Program-made: the position numbers and the translations under genes | The notes under the pieces: model-generated | Told to the model about the DNA's origin: nothing | What the model saw: only the letters and a program-made list of their open reading frames with translations | Databases searched by the model: none | Origin: Bremerella alba | Lineage (GTDB): Bacteria; Planctomycetota; Planctomycetia; Pirellulales; Pirellulaceae | DNA length: 64,000 nucleotides | NCBI RefSeq assembly: GCF_013618625.1 | Contig: NZ_JABRWO010000007.1 | Span: 186,001 to 250,000 of the forward strand | Reading direction: 5' to 3' | Part shown: positions 36,901 through 45,655 of the stretch, piece by piece | Numbering within the stretch: position 1 is the first letter of the stretch | How the letters are laid out: every line of letters starts with the position of its first letter

Positions 36901-37160
36901 TGCGGGGATCGATTGACCGGCTGGTTCTGGTACAACGTGAGGGTCAGGTAATTGCCGCCGACGTGATCGATTTCAAAACCGATTCCTTCGAGAACGAGTC
37001 CGCGATGAAGGACAAAGTCGCTCATTACCGACCCCAGGTAAACGCCTATCGCCAAGCGGTTGCCCAGATCTTCAAGCTCCCCATCTCTGCTATTCGTGCT
37101 GCGTTACTTTTCGTGCACGGACCGAAAATCGTCGCCTGGCAAGAGAAAGAGAACCAATGA
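33996..37160 (+). CDS. AddA-like UvrD/REP helicase-nuclease
   Basis: 1054-aa superfamily 1 helicase fused to a RecB-type nuclease, for end resection of double-strand breaks with its AddB-like partner. The ATG at 33996 overlaps the previous stop as ATGA. Walker A is ASAGSGKTF (about 16-24), motif Ia TTFTRKAAGEI, Walker B LLLDEFQDTS and motif III GDMKQAIYAWRGG. Motif IV is DKSYRSSPLIM, motif V NIHQSKGLEFDAVFLPEL and motif VI YVALTRAVHAL. The nuclease shows YGSAMHHWMESVEW, RGSIDRLVLV and VIDFKTDSF. All helicase motifs look intact. Translationally coupled to both neighbours. Confidence 0.93.
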   Translation: MSPNATPFPNTLIRASAGSGKTFRLSSRYLGIVAHSGRPDEILATTFTRKAAGEILDRIMMRLALAAIDPKKLNELNGSLEGTPLTQADCLRSLHKIPQQMHRLQVKTLDSHFIRLAQCFSFELGLPPDWTIIDDVDDQRLRMDAVNRVLAHPETNEVIQLLHLLSKGSSERSVSRLVMNVVNDLYGVYLESDESSWQVLSVAAAPKDKDVEDAIEFLDSYPPDQKALKKAMVADVERFRAQLWAKFLDTGLPPKIIAGADTYSRKPIPDDVARVYHTLVRYVHSILIGRTIDQNRGAYQLLDRFHTHYERLKWQQRGYRFEDVTRRLSDALENSADIQNQFRLDRKIEHLLLDEFQDTSPVQWDVIRPVAQKIATQPKDRSILCVGDMKQAIYAWRGGVAEIFDAVQNTLPGINPEDMDKSYRSSPLIMETVNHIFGKLGDFPAAGKLRNGIDHWLKFFHPHETARQELPGHVTLESAPLDIEGKPCDDQVIALTAKRVAELHREAPHISIGVLVRRNATIASMIYLLRELNVMASEEGGNPLTDSAAVQLMLSLMEWIDHPGNTAARFHVAQSPLAVLVGSSTQTESQWEEVANDLRRELLVDGYGAAISRWAKLLHPECTPRELRRLEQLERLAFAYQGKATLRSQDFVQFIQSQRVGDSSSAAVRVMNIHQSKGLEFDAVFLPELDSRIPPQADSFVLRRDEHIGPISGVTHYVSESLQPMLPEAVQAIFEETQQKNVVESLCVLYVALTRAVHALHMVIKPRPMPKSGGDGPSKSFSGIILNGLINAPYPVENQVLYQSGDAMWYESTKQQPENLDTAQAAAEVRTAIQLKPAQKDALGEFVSPSSLEGGRMRRVKDLLKQQVVTAGMQYGSAMHHWMESVEWSETFVVQREQMIASARSQFGEFSDASAFEKFQSILESGSATALLNKSQYLANAWWPEASSADVLSVHREFPFAITHEGSVLRGSIDRLVLVQREGQVIAADVIDFKTDSFENESAMKDKVAHYRPQVNAYRQAVAQIFKLPISAIRAALLFVHGPKIVAWQEKENQ

Positions 37161-38416
37161 CGAAATTCATTCACACGGCCGATCTACATATCGACAGCCC
37201 ACTGCGAGGCCTTGCCGTACGGGACGAAGCAATGATGCGTCGCGTGCAGCGAGCAACCCGTACCGCACTCGAACGCATCGTCGACCTGGCCATTGAGCAG
37301 CAGGTAGCGTTCGTTTTGATCGCTGGCGATCTGTTCGACGGCGATTGGAAAGACATGCACTCTGGGCAGTGGGTTGCGGGTCAATTCCGCCGCCTGGCCG
37401 ATGCAGACATTGGGGTCTATTACATTCGTGGAAACCACGACGCCGTCAGTCAGATTCAGCGCAAGATACGCTGGCCCGAAAACGTCGTCGAACTACCGCA
37501 CGACAAGCCCATCACGATTGCATTGGAAGACATCGGGATTGCCATCCACGGCCAAGGCTTTGCCGACCGGGAAGTGATGATCGACCTGGCAGCCAAGTAC
37601 CCTCAGCGTGTTAACGGGATGTTCAACGTGGGCATGCTGCACACAAGCCTGACCGGCAGCGAACATCACGACACCTACGCCCCCACCACCATCGAAACGC
37701 TCCGCAGCCGCGGTTACGACTACTGGGCCCTGGGGCATATCCATCTGCGAAACGCAGAGCCACTGAGCACCGAACCATACGTCACCTATAGTGGCAACCC
37801 TCAAGGGCGACACATTCGCGAGCCTGGCGCCAAAGGCTGCTTGCTGGCCGAGCTTGAAGGCGAATCGCTCAAGCAGGTCACCTTTCATCCGACCGACTCC
37901 CTACGTTGGCAGGAACTGGTTCTCGACGTCTCCCAGGAGACGTCACTCGAAGGTGTCTTGGCCCAGGCACGTACGGCAATTCAAGCCGGTCACGATCAGC
38001 ATCAAGGGCTCGGGTCCGCATTCCGTCTCACTTTCTGCGGCGCGACAAAAGTTCACCAGCAATTGTCCGACCTCATCAAACGCAATGAAGTCTTGCTAGA
38101 AATTCATAACGCCGCCGAAGCGATTGACGACGAAATTTGGATCGAGCGAGTTCGCATCGACACGAGACCCCAGTCGCAGGTTTCGCTGCAAAACACTCAC
38201 GACCTGTGGGGTTCGATCTCGCAGCAATTCGACCGCGTTCAAGCCGATGCCGATGCGATCAAACAGCTAGAAACTCTCGTTAAACCGGTTCTCGACAAAG
38301 TGAGTGCCCAACACATCTCGCTGAGCGACGAAGGCACCTTAGACGAGCGTCTGCCAGAGTGGATCACGGCAGCCGAAGAACTTCTCCGTAGTCGATTGGG
38401 GGCGAAAAGCGAATGA
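37157..38416 (+). CDS. SbcD/YhaO-like DNA repair exonuclease
   Basis: 419-aa Mre11/SbcD-type metallophosphoesterase. The phosphoesterase motifs are HTADLHIDSPLRG, AGDLFDGDW, RGNHDAVS, MLHTSLTG and WALGHIHLRN, in the right order for two-metal nuclease chemistry. The C-terminal 150 residues form a cap that should bind the ATPase encoded next. The start overlaps the AddA-like gene by ATGA. In Bacillus the analogous pair is YhaO/YhaN; in E. coli SbcD/SbcC cuts hairpins and blocked ends. Confidence 0.92.
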   Translation: MTKFIHTADLHIDSPLRGLAVRDEAMMRRVQRATRTALERIVDLAIEQQVAFVLIAGDLFDGDWKDMHSGQWVAGQFRRLADADIGVYYIRGNHDAVSQIQRKIRWPENVVELPHDKPITIALEDIGIAIHGQGFADREVMIDLAAKYPQRVNGMFNVGMLHTSLTGSEHHDTYAPTTIETLRSRGYDYWALGHIHLRNAEPLSTEPYVTYSGNPQGRHIREPGAKGCLLAELEGESLKQVTFHPTDSLRWQELVLDVSQETSLEGVLAQARTAIQAGHDQHQGLGSAFRLTFCGATKVHQQLSDLIKRNEVLLEIHNAAEAIDDEIWIERVRIDTRPQSQVSLQNTHDLWGSISQQFDRVQADADAIKQLETLVKPVLDKVSAQHISLSDEGTLDERLPEWITAAEELLRSRLGAKSE

Positions 38417-41400
38417 AATTACGCCATCTAGAACTGGAACACTACGGCATTCACGTCGAACAAAGCTTTGCTTTTGAGCCCCATAGCCTGCAGATTGTCT
38501 ATGGCCGCAACGAGGCCGGTAAGTCGACGCTACTGCAAGCGGTACGCGAGCTGTTGTTCGGATTCCAGCACGCCAAAAGCAATCCGTTTGCGCCCGATTC
38601 GACCAAGAAGAAGATGAAGGCCGCCGCTCAGCTGACAATGTCCAGCGGAGCCGATCTGCAAATCGTTCGCCGTCAAGGGAACAAGAACACCTTGTCCGGC
38701 ACTCACCAAGATGAAGAGATTGACGATGTCCGCTGGAAGCAACTGATCAGCGGAGCCGACCAGCGACTGTACGAGCACGTCTTCGGGTTTTCCCTGAAGG
38801 AACTCGCCACCGGCGAAGAGAGCCTGAAAGAAGCCAACCTGGACGAAGCCCTTTTTGGTGGTGGCCTCGGTCGACTGCACGACTATAAAGAACTACTTAA
38901 AAACATCGAAGAAGAGACCGAAAGTCTTTTCAAAAGCCGCGGTCAAAAACAGAAGATCAATTCGATCCTGGCAGACATCCGAACCCTCAAAACGGAACTC
39001 AAACAATCGACGCTTCGTCCCACCGAGTACGAGCAGTGGCTCACCGAAGCCCGCCGCTGCGAAGAAGAACTGACTCGGCTGAGTACGACCCTAGATCGTG
39101 TTTATCGCAAGCAGCAACACCTAGACCGTCTCCGAAAAGCACATCCCCTGTGGATTCAGCGGCAAGCCAAGCAGCAGCAACTGTCCAAGCTGGAAGCCCC
39201 GCAATCGTTTCCGGCCGATGCGCTCGAAGAGCTTTCGCAAACACGACGTCAATCGACGAAGCTGTCGTCGGAAGTCGAAGCTCTGACGCACGACCTGAAG
39301 CAACTAGAACAAGAGATCGCAGCGATTGAGTTTAATTCGCAAGTCATCGAATCTAGCGAAGCGATCCGGTCTTTGTTGTTCGGAATTAAAGAAGTCCAAG
39401 GGTATCGCCGCGATATTCCGCTCCGCAAACAAGATCGACAACGCGATCTCGACGAAACGCATGCGATACTTCGGAGTATCGATCCCAAACTTCAGTTCGA
39501 TCAGATCGCGAAGTTTGAACTTACCCTTACGCAGCGAAACAAAATCAAGCAGCTCACCAAGACATACCAGAAGTTAACGACTGAAATCGAGTCGCATACG
39601 CCGGAGGTCGAACGGCTTGATCGCGAAATCCAAGAGATTGAATCGGCCCTAAAAGATATTCCCCAGCATTCTTCAGAGTTCATCGAACGACTTCAAACCA
39701 GTGTGGACCCGCTGCGTCAAACGATTGCCCGTCGAGCAGAAATGGCTGCTCACGTTCGCAAGTTAAAAGCCCAAATCGAGCAGCGACGTCTGCCGATCGA
39801 CGCGATCGCTGGCCGTCAGCTCGACCTCACCCACCCTCTGGCTCTGCCACTGGAGCCCACAATAGCCCGCTACGAGACAGAGCTTCAATCGCTGGCCGAA
39901 CAGATTCGTGCTGCGGAAGTTTCCGTCCGTGAGACTTCCGACGAATTAGGGACCAAGAATGACGAACTGCGGCGGCTGGAGCAGAGTGCCCGACTAGTCT
40001 CGGAGGAAGAACTTCATTCGGCCCGAAACGAGCGTGATCAATCGTGGCAGGCTCTGCGTGCCCAGTTACTCGGTGCAGAAGAGTCTCCCGTGCCAGCAGA
40101 AACTTCATCGCAGACCGATGCGTTCGATCAGCAACTAGTGCAGACCGACAAATTGGCGGACGAACGATATCATCATGCCCAGATCCTGGCCGACCAGCAG
40201 GCAATTCAAGCCGGTATCCGTTCGCTCGAAGAACGCCTGGCAGTACGCGAAAAGCACCTTGCTCAGCTGACGGCCAGCCGTCAGGAAGTGTGGCAGGCCT
40301 GGTCCGCCGAATGGCAGCCCGTGGAGCTGACTCCTAAATCTCCGCCAGAGATGTTACCTTGGCGAACGACCTATTTGACGCTGGTCGAGACGCAGTCCGA
40401 GATTTCACAGACCCACAAAGAGATAGCCAGCGCCGATCGCCACATCGAAGCGACGATTCAACTGCTGCACGAGCAAGATCTCGTGGCGTCCGATATTTCG
40501 CCTGAGGAAGCTGCGATCTGGCTCGAGGCATTCCTCAAACGTGCCCAGGCCGATCAGCAACGTCGCGAGCAGCGAGAGCATCGGCGAGAGATGAATCTTG
40601 AAAGCCGCAAAAATGCGTTCAGTCAAAACGAGAAACGACAGCAACAACTGGCCGCCATTCAACGTGACGCATCCGAGATTCTTTCCGTCTTTGAAACCAT
40701 CGGTGGAGTCGACCTGGAAACGGCCGCCGATCTGATTCAGGCCGTCGAGAAGGTACAGGCCAAGTTGGCAAGTAGCGAAGCAATGCAGCAGCGAATCTCT
40801 GATATGGAGCAGGGTCTGACGCAGTTCGCAAGTCAAGTCGATACCGTGGTGACGGCGACCGGCGAGCCCCTGGGCGACATGCCCCCGGAAAGCGCCGCTC
40901 AGCGATTAGGGACCCTGCTTTCCGAAGCGGAAAATCAGCGTGGACTTCGGAAAGAATTGGAGATCAAGCGGCAAGTCAAATCCGAGTCGCTCGAGAACAG
41001 CCAAAAGGAACTAGCCGAAGTCGAGGCACGGCTTTCGCAGTGGCGATCTCAAATCGATGCCGAGACGGACGATCAGTTGGAAGTCGTTTCGCAAATCGTG
41101 AAAGAGAAACAAAAACTTGAGCGGGAATTGGCCGAGATCGAGACACAGTTGGCCCTCGTTCGGGAATCGGAACCACTCGAACCATTCCAACAGGCATTAG
41201 AGGCGATCGACGTGGATGGCCTCAATCAAGATTTGACCTCGGCAACGAGCGAGCATGCCGAGGCCAAGCAGCAGCAAGAGCAGGTCCATCGACAGCTGGG
41301 TGAGTTTGACCTACGTCTGCGAGATGTCGATCAAACCAGCCATGCCGTGATGGCCCAGGGAAAGATCGAAGCCTTGCAGGCCGAGCTTTCCGATTGCCTC

Positions 41401-41958
41401 GACCGCTTGGGGCCATTGCTGATTGCTCAAGAGATGCTCGACCGCGCGATGAAAGCGTTTCGCGAAGAGAACTCGGGGCAGCTCCTTGCCATCATCAGCC
41501 AGCTGATCGAGCAGATGACCGAGGGACGTTACACCAAGGTCGAGCACGACCCCGATCACGAAGGGGGCCTGATCCTGAGTGGGCCCAACGATCTTCGTCG
41601 CAAGCCATCGGAGCTGAGTACCGGCACCCGCGAGCAGCTTTACCTGGCCATTCGGCTGGCATACATTCGACATTACTGCGAAGGCGCCGAGCCACTGCCG
41701 GTGCTGATGGATGACATTCTGGTCAACTTCGACGATGCTCGCCAAATCGCGACCCTGAAGGTCCTCATGGACTTCGACCCGCAGATTCAGATTATCATGC
41801 TGACCTGTCACCAGCCGCTGGTCGACAAAGTACAATCGCTCAACGAGTCGATTCAGGTCACGCGAATCGACGGTCAGCCGATCGTACCGCCCCCGGCAAA
41901 AGCGAAAGCCACTCGTAAGAAGTCGTCCGAAAAGTCCTCAACGCCAAGCTTGTTTTAA
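38413..41958 (+). CDS. SbcC/YhaN-like SMC-type ATPase
   Basis: 1181-aa Rad50-type ATPase. Walker A GRNEAGKSTLLQAV lies at about residue 34; a coiled-coil region of over 700 residues rich in E/Q/L/R fills the middle. The C-terminal lobe has ELSTGTREQLYLAIRLAYIR (signature) and LPVLMDDILVNFDD (Walker B). The N-terminus KLRHLELEHYGIHVEQSF and the early helical part match the YhaN-type branch. No central zinc-hook CxxC was noticed in the coil, unlike SbcC. The gene overlaps the nuclease gene as ATGA, so the two should form an SbcCD-like complex. Confidence 0.9.
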   Translation: MKLRHLELEHYGIHVEQSFAFEPHSLQIVYGRNEAGKSTLLQAVRELLFGFQHAKSNPFAPDSTKKKMKAAAQLTMSSGADLQIVRRQGNKNTLSGTHQDEEIDDVRWKQLISGADQRLYEHVFGFSLKELATGEESLKEANLDEALFGGGLGRLHDYKELLKNIEEETESLFKSRGQKQKINSILADIRTLKTELKQSTLRPTEYEQWLTEARRCEEELTRLSTTLDRVYRKQQHLDRLRKAHPLWIQRQAKQQQLSKLEAPQSFPADALEELSQTRRQSTKLSSEVEALTHDLKQLEQEIAAIEFNSQVIESSEAIRSLLFGIKEVQGYRRDIPLRKQDRQRDLDETHAILRSIDPKLQFDQIAKFELTLTQRNKIKQLTKTYQKLTTEIESHTPEVERLDREIQEIESALKDIPQHSSEFIERLQTSVDPLRQTIARRAEMAAHVRKLKAQIEQRRLPIDAIAGRQLDLTHPLALPLEPTIARYETELQSLAEQIRAAEVSVRETSDELGTKNDELRRLEQSARLVSEEELHSARNERDQSWQALRAQLLGAEESPVPAETSSQTDAFDQQLVQTDKLADERYHHAQILADQQAIQAGIRSLEERLAVREKHLAQLTASRQEVWQAWSAEWQPVELTPKSPPEMLPWRTTYLTLVETQSEISQTHKEIASADRHIEATIQLLHEQDLVASDISPEEAAIWLEAFLKRAQADQQRREQREHRREMNLESRKNAFSQNEKRQQQLAAIQRDASEILSVFETIGGVDLETAADLIQAVEKVQAKLASSEAMQQRISDMEQGLTQFASQVDTVVTATGEPLGDMPPESAAQRLGTLLSEAENQRGLRKELEIKRQVKSESLENSQKELAEVEARLSQWRSQIDAETDDQLEVVSQIVKEKQKLERELAEIETQLALVRESEPLEPFQQALEAIDVDGLNQDLTSATSEHAEAKQQQEQVHRQLGEFDLRLRDVDQTSHAVMAQGKIEALQAELSDCLDRLGPLLIAQEMLDRAMKAFREENSGQLLAIISQLIEQMTEGRYTKVEHDPDHEGGLILSGPNDLRRKPSELSTGTREQLYLAIRLAYIRHYCEGAEPLPVLMDDILVNFDDARQIATLKVLMDFDPQIQIIMLTCHQPLVDKVQSLNESIQVTRIDGQPIVPPPAKAKATRKKSSEKSSTPSLF

Positions 41959-41959
41959 T

Positions 41960-42373
41960 ATGCCTAACGAACTGGTTGCTTTTTTTGCCTACGGAACCCT
42001 GATGCGGGGCGAGGTCCGCGAGAACTCTTGGCCTTGTCGCCCGGTGGCAGTACTGCGTGGATCAACGCCGGGCTCGCTGTGGCAAGTTGCCGATTATCCC
42101 GGGCTCAAGCTAGAGGGAGAGACACGCGTCGTCGGCGAGATCTGGCTCTTCTCGTCGAAGCAGGAAGAACGCTTGCTGGAAGTACTCGACGACGTCGAAG
42201 GCTACCCGACGCTGTATACCCGGGAAGTCGTCGAATGCGAAACCTTGGATGGCCAGGCGATCACGGCAACCACGTACGTATTCAACAAACCAATTCTGCC
42301 GACCTATGCCGAAGTTCCGGCCGATGCCCAAGGCATGGTTCACTGGACCGGCAACTCTCAGCGTTTCGAGTAG
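41960..42373 (+). CDS. Gamma-glutamylcyclotransferase-like (AIG2/GGCT) protein
   Basis: 137-aa GGCT-like fold. FFAYGTLMRGE contains the YGTL motif that binds the glutamyl substrate, and VLDDVEGYPTLYTREVVECE carries the putative catalytic acidic position. It begins one base after the SbcC-like stop codon, so it may be co-transcribed with the DNA-repair operon, though no functional link is known. The end overlaps the convergent WYL gene by 16 bp. Confidence 0.85.
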   Translation: MPNELVAFFAYGTLMRGEVRENSWPCRPVAVLRGSTPGSLWQVADYPGLKLEGETRVVGEIWLFSSKQEERLLEVLDDVEGYPTLYTREVVECETLDGQAITATTYVFNKPILPTYAEVPADAQGMVHWTGNSQRFE

Positions 42374-43380
42374 ACCTCGGCCATCTTTTCGACGCGTGTC
42401 TTGATGGCTTCGCGAGTCGACTTGGGCGCTAACACCTCGGCTTCCGGCCCCAACGCAAGCACGCGAGGAATGATCTCAAGCTCGTGTGCTGCCTTGACCG
42501 TCAAGGTAATACTGCCATCTTCATGCTGCTCGACTTTTTGTTCAGCATGCCATGGGTCTTCGACCACCCAACTTGCCGCTGCCGCGGTGACCTTAATTTT
42601 GAAGTCCATCGGTTCGTGGGCCGCAAAAATACCAATCGACCCGCCCAGGTGCTCTTCCAGGTCAAAATCTTTCGGCACTTTGAAGTAGTCGTCGGTGACT
42701 TCAGCTTTCTTAAAGCGATCGAGTTTCCAGTGCCGAATTCGATTGGGATCGTCCTCTGACAACTCGTTGGCGGCCGCTACGATGTAAATACTTCCCTGGT
42801 GAAAAACGATACCATACGGTTCGAGCCGCCGACCGCTGGGCGACGGTTGTCCTGGCTTCTGATAAGCGACTTCGACAATACGATGCTGATGAATTGCACG
42901 ATTCAGATTTTTGAGCGTCCCTTCCTGGGCAGAGTAATTCTTCGCTGACAGGCCGGTCACGTATAGGACCTGGCGATACTTCCGATAATGCTCCCATGTC
43001 CCTTCGGGAAGTTGCTCTTGAATCTTCGTCCAGAACGACTCGACCCCCACCCAAAACGGAGTTCCAGATAGCGGCAACAGCAGATCGCGTCCCAAGGATA
43101 AGGCAATCAACTCGGTCGCTGTGGCGGTGATTTTATGCATCCCGCGGCCACTCGCTCCGAGCTTCCAAACACGCCCACGCCCCGAATCGTGCACGTCGAG
43201 ATCGAGCCCAGCGGCTTGCAACGATTCAATATCGCGGCGCACGGTTCGCGTATGCAACGAAGAAAGTCCCAGTTCATCGACCAGCGCATCGCGGATCTCT
43301 TCCAGCAGGCATCCGTAGCGATAACGCTCGAGAATTTGCAAGATCTTGTGCTGACGAATGAGTTGCTCGTTGCGTGCCAT
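42358..43380 (-). CDS. WYL-domain HTH transcriptional regulator
   Basis: 340-aa regulator from ATG 43380 (MARNEQLIRQHKILQILERY). The N-terminal winged HTH (HTRTVRRDIESLQAAGLDLD) is followed by a WYL sensor domain (about 140-240: NRAIHQHRIVEVAYQKPGQ, SGRRLEPYGIVFHQGSIYIV) and the C-terminal extension domain (EIIPRVLALGPEAEVLAP). WYL proteins often bind nucleic acid or nucleotides and control DNA-damage or defence genes. This one is convergent with the repair operon, so direct control of it is only a possibility. Confidence 0.9.
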   Translation of the reverse strand: MARNEQLIRQHKILQILERYRYGCLLEEIRDALVDELGLSSLHTRTVRRDIESLQAAGLDLDVHDSGRGRVWKLGASGRGMHKITATATELIALSLGRDLLLPLSGTPFWVGVESFWTKIQEQLPEGTWEHYRKYRQVLYVTGLSAKNYSAQEGTLKNLNRAIHQHRIVEVAYQKPGQPSPSGRRLEPYGIVFHQGSIYIVAAANELSEDDPNRIRHWKLDRFKKAEVTDDYFKVPKDFDLEEHLGGSIGIFAAHEPMDFKIKVTAAAASWVVEDPWHAEQKVEQHEDGSITLTVKAAHELEIIPRVLALGPEAEVLAPKSTREAIKTRVEKMAEVYSKR

Positions 43381-43463
43381 CGTGAATGCCTCCATGCCGG
43401 ATAGGTGACGCGGAAGCCCAAGTGTAACCAACGACTTCGCACGATGCTATTGTTCCACTATCG

Positions 43464-43560
43464 TCCCTTCGCCCCTTGGGGAAAGGAATAGGGTGAGGGG
43501 CGATCTGGGGACCCGCTTCTCACCCCTTACCCTAGCCCTCTCTCTTGGGAAGGGAGAGGG
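43464..43560. repeat. REP-like intergenic double-hairpin repeat, copy A
   Basis: GC-rich unit with an imperfect hairpin at each end (GCCCCTTGGGG on the left; CCCTCTCTCTT...AAGGGAGAGGG on the right) and an inner inverted pair GGGTGAGGGG / CACCCCTTACCC. Related copies lie at 59293-59390 and 61325-61420. It directly follows the uvrC stop codon and may serve as its terminator or as an mRNA 3'-end structure. Confidence 0.7.
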
Positions 43561-43568
43561 AACACAAT

Positions 43569-44954
43569 TTATCGGTCGAACGTTCGTTTGTCTCTTAGCA
43601 GGTGATGGTAATGCTGGGCGAAGCGGTGTGACTCGTCGCGAACGTATTGCAATAGTCGCAAAGCGAACGAGTGCCGACTAAGTCGAATGGGTTCGCTTTG
43701 GCCGGGACGGTAGATTTCCTCTTCGCGTTTGGCCAGCGAAATCACCGTCGGCGGTTCGATCTTTAAATCACGAAAAGCCGCCATGGCCGCGTTGAGCTGT
43801 CCCTTGCCACCATCAATCAGCAGAATGTCTGGGAAGACCTCCGAACTATCGCTCAGCCGTTTGAAGCGACGGGCCACGACCTCGTGAATACTACGGAAGT
43901 CGTCGACACCCTCGACGCCGCGAATCTTATAACGTCGATAACCGTGCTTGAACGGTAACCCGTCGAGAAACTGCACCAGACTGGCCACCGTGTCACTTCC
44001 GCCCAGGTGAGCGATATCGACCCCTTCAATCGTGCGAGGAGTTTCCGCCAGGCCCAAGACCTTGCGCAGACCGGCCAGGCCCTTCTTGGGATCGACGTAA
44101 AAGACTTCCGGCTGAGCATGCGTTTCCAGCTCGCCCCGTTCATCGAGTCGCTCGAGCATCGTGATCTCGTCGCGAAGTTTGCCCGCCTTTTCAAATTCAA
44201 GGTTCTTGGAAGCTTCCTGCATTTCGTCTTGGAGTTGCTTCAACAGCCGCGTACGGTTGCCCTCTAAAAACATTTGCAGGCGGCGGATGTCTTTGCGGTA
44301 CTCTTCCTTGCTGATACGAAGATTGCAGGGAGCCGTGCACTGATCGATACTGGCCAAAAGACATGGACGAAACCACTTCCAACGCTCGTCGTTTTCGTCG
44401 ATGTCGAGGTCGCAGGTGCGAAACTTGAAGATGCGCTGCAGGACTTGAATCGCTCCACGCAGTGCCCCCGCACTGGCAAAGGGTCCGTACAGCTTGGCGT
44501 TTTTATCTTTAGGCTCGCGGGTAAACTCGACACGGGGGAAGTCTTCCCGCTGCGAAATCATGAGATAGGGAAACGTTTTGTCATCTTTTTGCTCTTTGTT
44601 GTACTTCGGCTGGACATCTTTGATCAGCCGCGATTCCACGAGCAATGCGTCGACTTCGCTTTCCGTCTCTAAATAGTCCGCATCGGCGATTTCGTTGACC
44701 CAGTACCCGGTCCGCTGATCGACTGCCGCTTCGGCCAGAAAATAGCTGCTAGCACGCGAGCGGAGACTCTTGGCCTTGCCGACATAGATCACGCGGCCCT
44801 TGTCGTCTTTAAAGATGTAAACGCCGGAAGTGGTCGGAAATTTACGAACCTTGTCCGCTGTGACCGTAAACGCAACGTGTTCGGCTGGCTTTCCTGAGGA
44901 AGGGGTCGCTTCGGGCGATTGGGCAGGCTGCGGGCCGTCGAGATTCTCTGCCAT
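43569..44954 (-). CDS. uvrC: Excinuclease ABC subunit C, short form
   Basis: 461-aa UvrC; the family is usually about 600 aa. Domains present: GIY-YIG nuclease (about 42-120, SGVYIFKDDKGRVIYVGKA), the cysteine segment CLLASIDQCTAPC, the UVR motif (LEFEKAGKLRDEITML), and the RNase-H-like second nuclease (about 290-455, with GVDIAHLGGSD, DILLIDGGKGQLN and DESHRFAQHYHH). It stops at KRTFDR, exactly where the linker to the C-terminal double helix-hairpin-helix domain would begin, so that DNA-binding domain is absent. The REP-like repeat starts 8 bp after the stop codon. Either a natural short form or a truncation at the repeat. Confidence 0.92.
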   Translation of the reverse strand: MAENLDGPQPAQSPEATPSSGKPAEHVAFTVTADKVRKFPTTSGVYIFKDDKGRVIYVGKAKSLRSRASSYFLAEAAVDQRTGYWVNEIADADYLETESEVDALLVESRLIKDVQPKYNKEQKDDKTFPYLMISQREDFPRVEFTREPKDKNAKLYGPFASAGALRGAIQVLQRIFKFRTCDLDIDENDERWKWFRPCLLASIDQCTAPCNLRISKEEYRKDIRRLQMFLEGNRTRLLKQLQDEMQEASKNLEFEKAGKLRDEITMLERLDERGELETHAQPEVFYVDPKKGLAGLRKVLGLAETPRTIEGVDIAHLGGSDTVASLVQFLDGLPFKHGYRRYKIRGVEGVDDFRSIHEVVARRFKRLSDSSEVFPDILLIDGGKGQLNAAMAAFRDLKIEPPTVISLAKREEEIYRPGQSEPIRLSRHSFALRLLQYVRDESHRFAQHYHHLLRDKRTFDR

Positions 44955-45094
44955 GATCCTAGGGGGCTAAGGTGTACAAGATTCCATCATTGGAATTCTA
45001 ACCCTTACCCGAACTTTTGGCAGTACAAACAACTGCATTTGATAGCAGTTATAGGAACGAAGCGACGTTTCGCTCGTTGATTCTGTGGCAAGAA

Positions 45095-45135
45095 CAAAAA
45101 AAGAAGGCTACCTGGGACACGATCAGATAGCCTTC
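45095..45135 (-). terminator. Rho-independent terminator after the ArsR-type gene
   Basis: On the minus strand GAAGGCTA / TAGCCTTC (45128-45135 and 45103-45110) with a 17-nt loop is followed by TTTTTTTG. It lies 31 bp after the stop codon. Confidence 0.85.
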
Positions 45136-45166
45136 TTGCGAGCCTCATCTTGATGAGTGAGGGTCT

Positions 45167-45655
45167 TTAGTCGACAGCGGCGACTGCCTGGGGTTCGGTT
45201 TCCAGGCGTACCATGGCTTCACCGAAGTCGATCTTGTCGTCTTCCAGACCAGGTACTTTGCGAAATAACACTTCTGCGAAGCGTCCGAACTGTTCGGGCA
45301 TAACGCGATAGAAATTATTCTTACCGTCGCGTCGCGATTCGATCAGTCCACAGGTTTTCAGCAGGGCCAAGTGATGGCTGACTGCCGGCTGGCTTTGATC
45401 AAGCAAATCGCACAGCGATCGAACATTCAGTTCGCCTGCTTGCAGCAGGAAGCTGAGGATCTTCAGCCGAGTTTCATCGGCTAACAGCTTAAAGAGCTGG
45501 ACGAGTTGACGAGCAACGTCTTCGCCCAAGGGTTCGTAAGGGGAAACTTCCTTGCCAGATCCTTCCGGCGTGGAAACGTGCGAGGGACTCTCGTTTTCTG
45601 AGTAGTACCCTTTGGACATCGCGTGTCCATTGGCTGGAGTAGCCAAGAACATCAT
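45167..45655 (-). CDS. ArsR-family transcriptional regulator
   Basis: 162 aa with a winged HTH at about residues 45-125: LFKLLADETRLKILSFLLQ, then LCDLLDQSQPAVSHHLALL as recognition helix, and LIESRRDGKNNFYRV as the wing. Only one cysteine lies in the alpha3 segment (RSLCDLL), so the As/Sb-type CxC site is missing and the inducer may not be a metal. The N-terminal about 40 residues are a polar extension. A 13-bp palindrome upstream of the gene suggests self-repression. The divergent neighbour is the peptide-uptake operon. Confidence 0.9.
   Translation of the reverse strand: MMFLATPANGHAMSKGYYSENESPSHVSTPEGSGKEVSPYEPLGEDVARQLVQLFKLLADETRLKILSFLLQAGELNVRSLCDLLDQSQPAVSHHLALLKTCGLIESRRDGKNNFYRVMPEQFGRFAEVLFRKVPGLEDDKIDFGEAMVRLETEPQAVAAVD

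Noticed and set aside
31195-41958. Reading the repair operon as a phage-defence island
   Set aside because: All four members have housekeeping repair homologues, no typical defence effector is nearby, and no mobile-element boundary was found.
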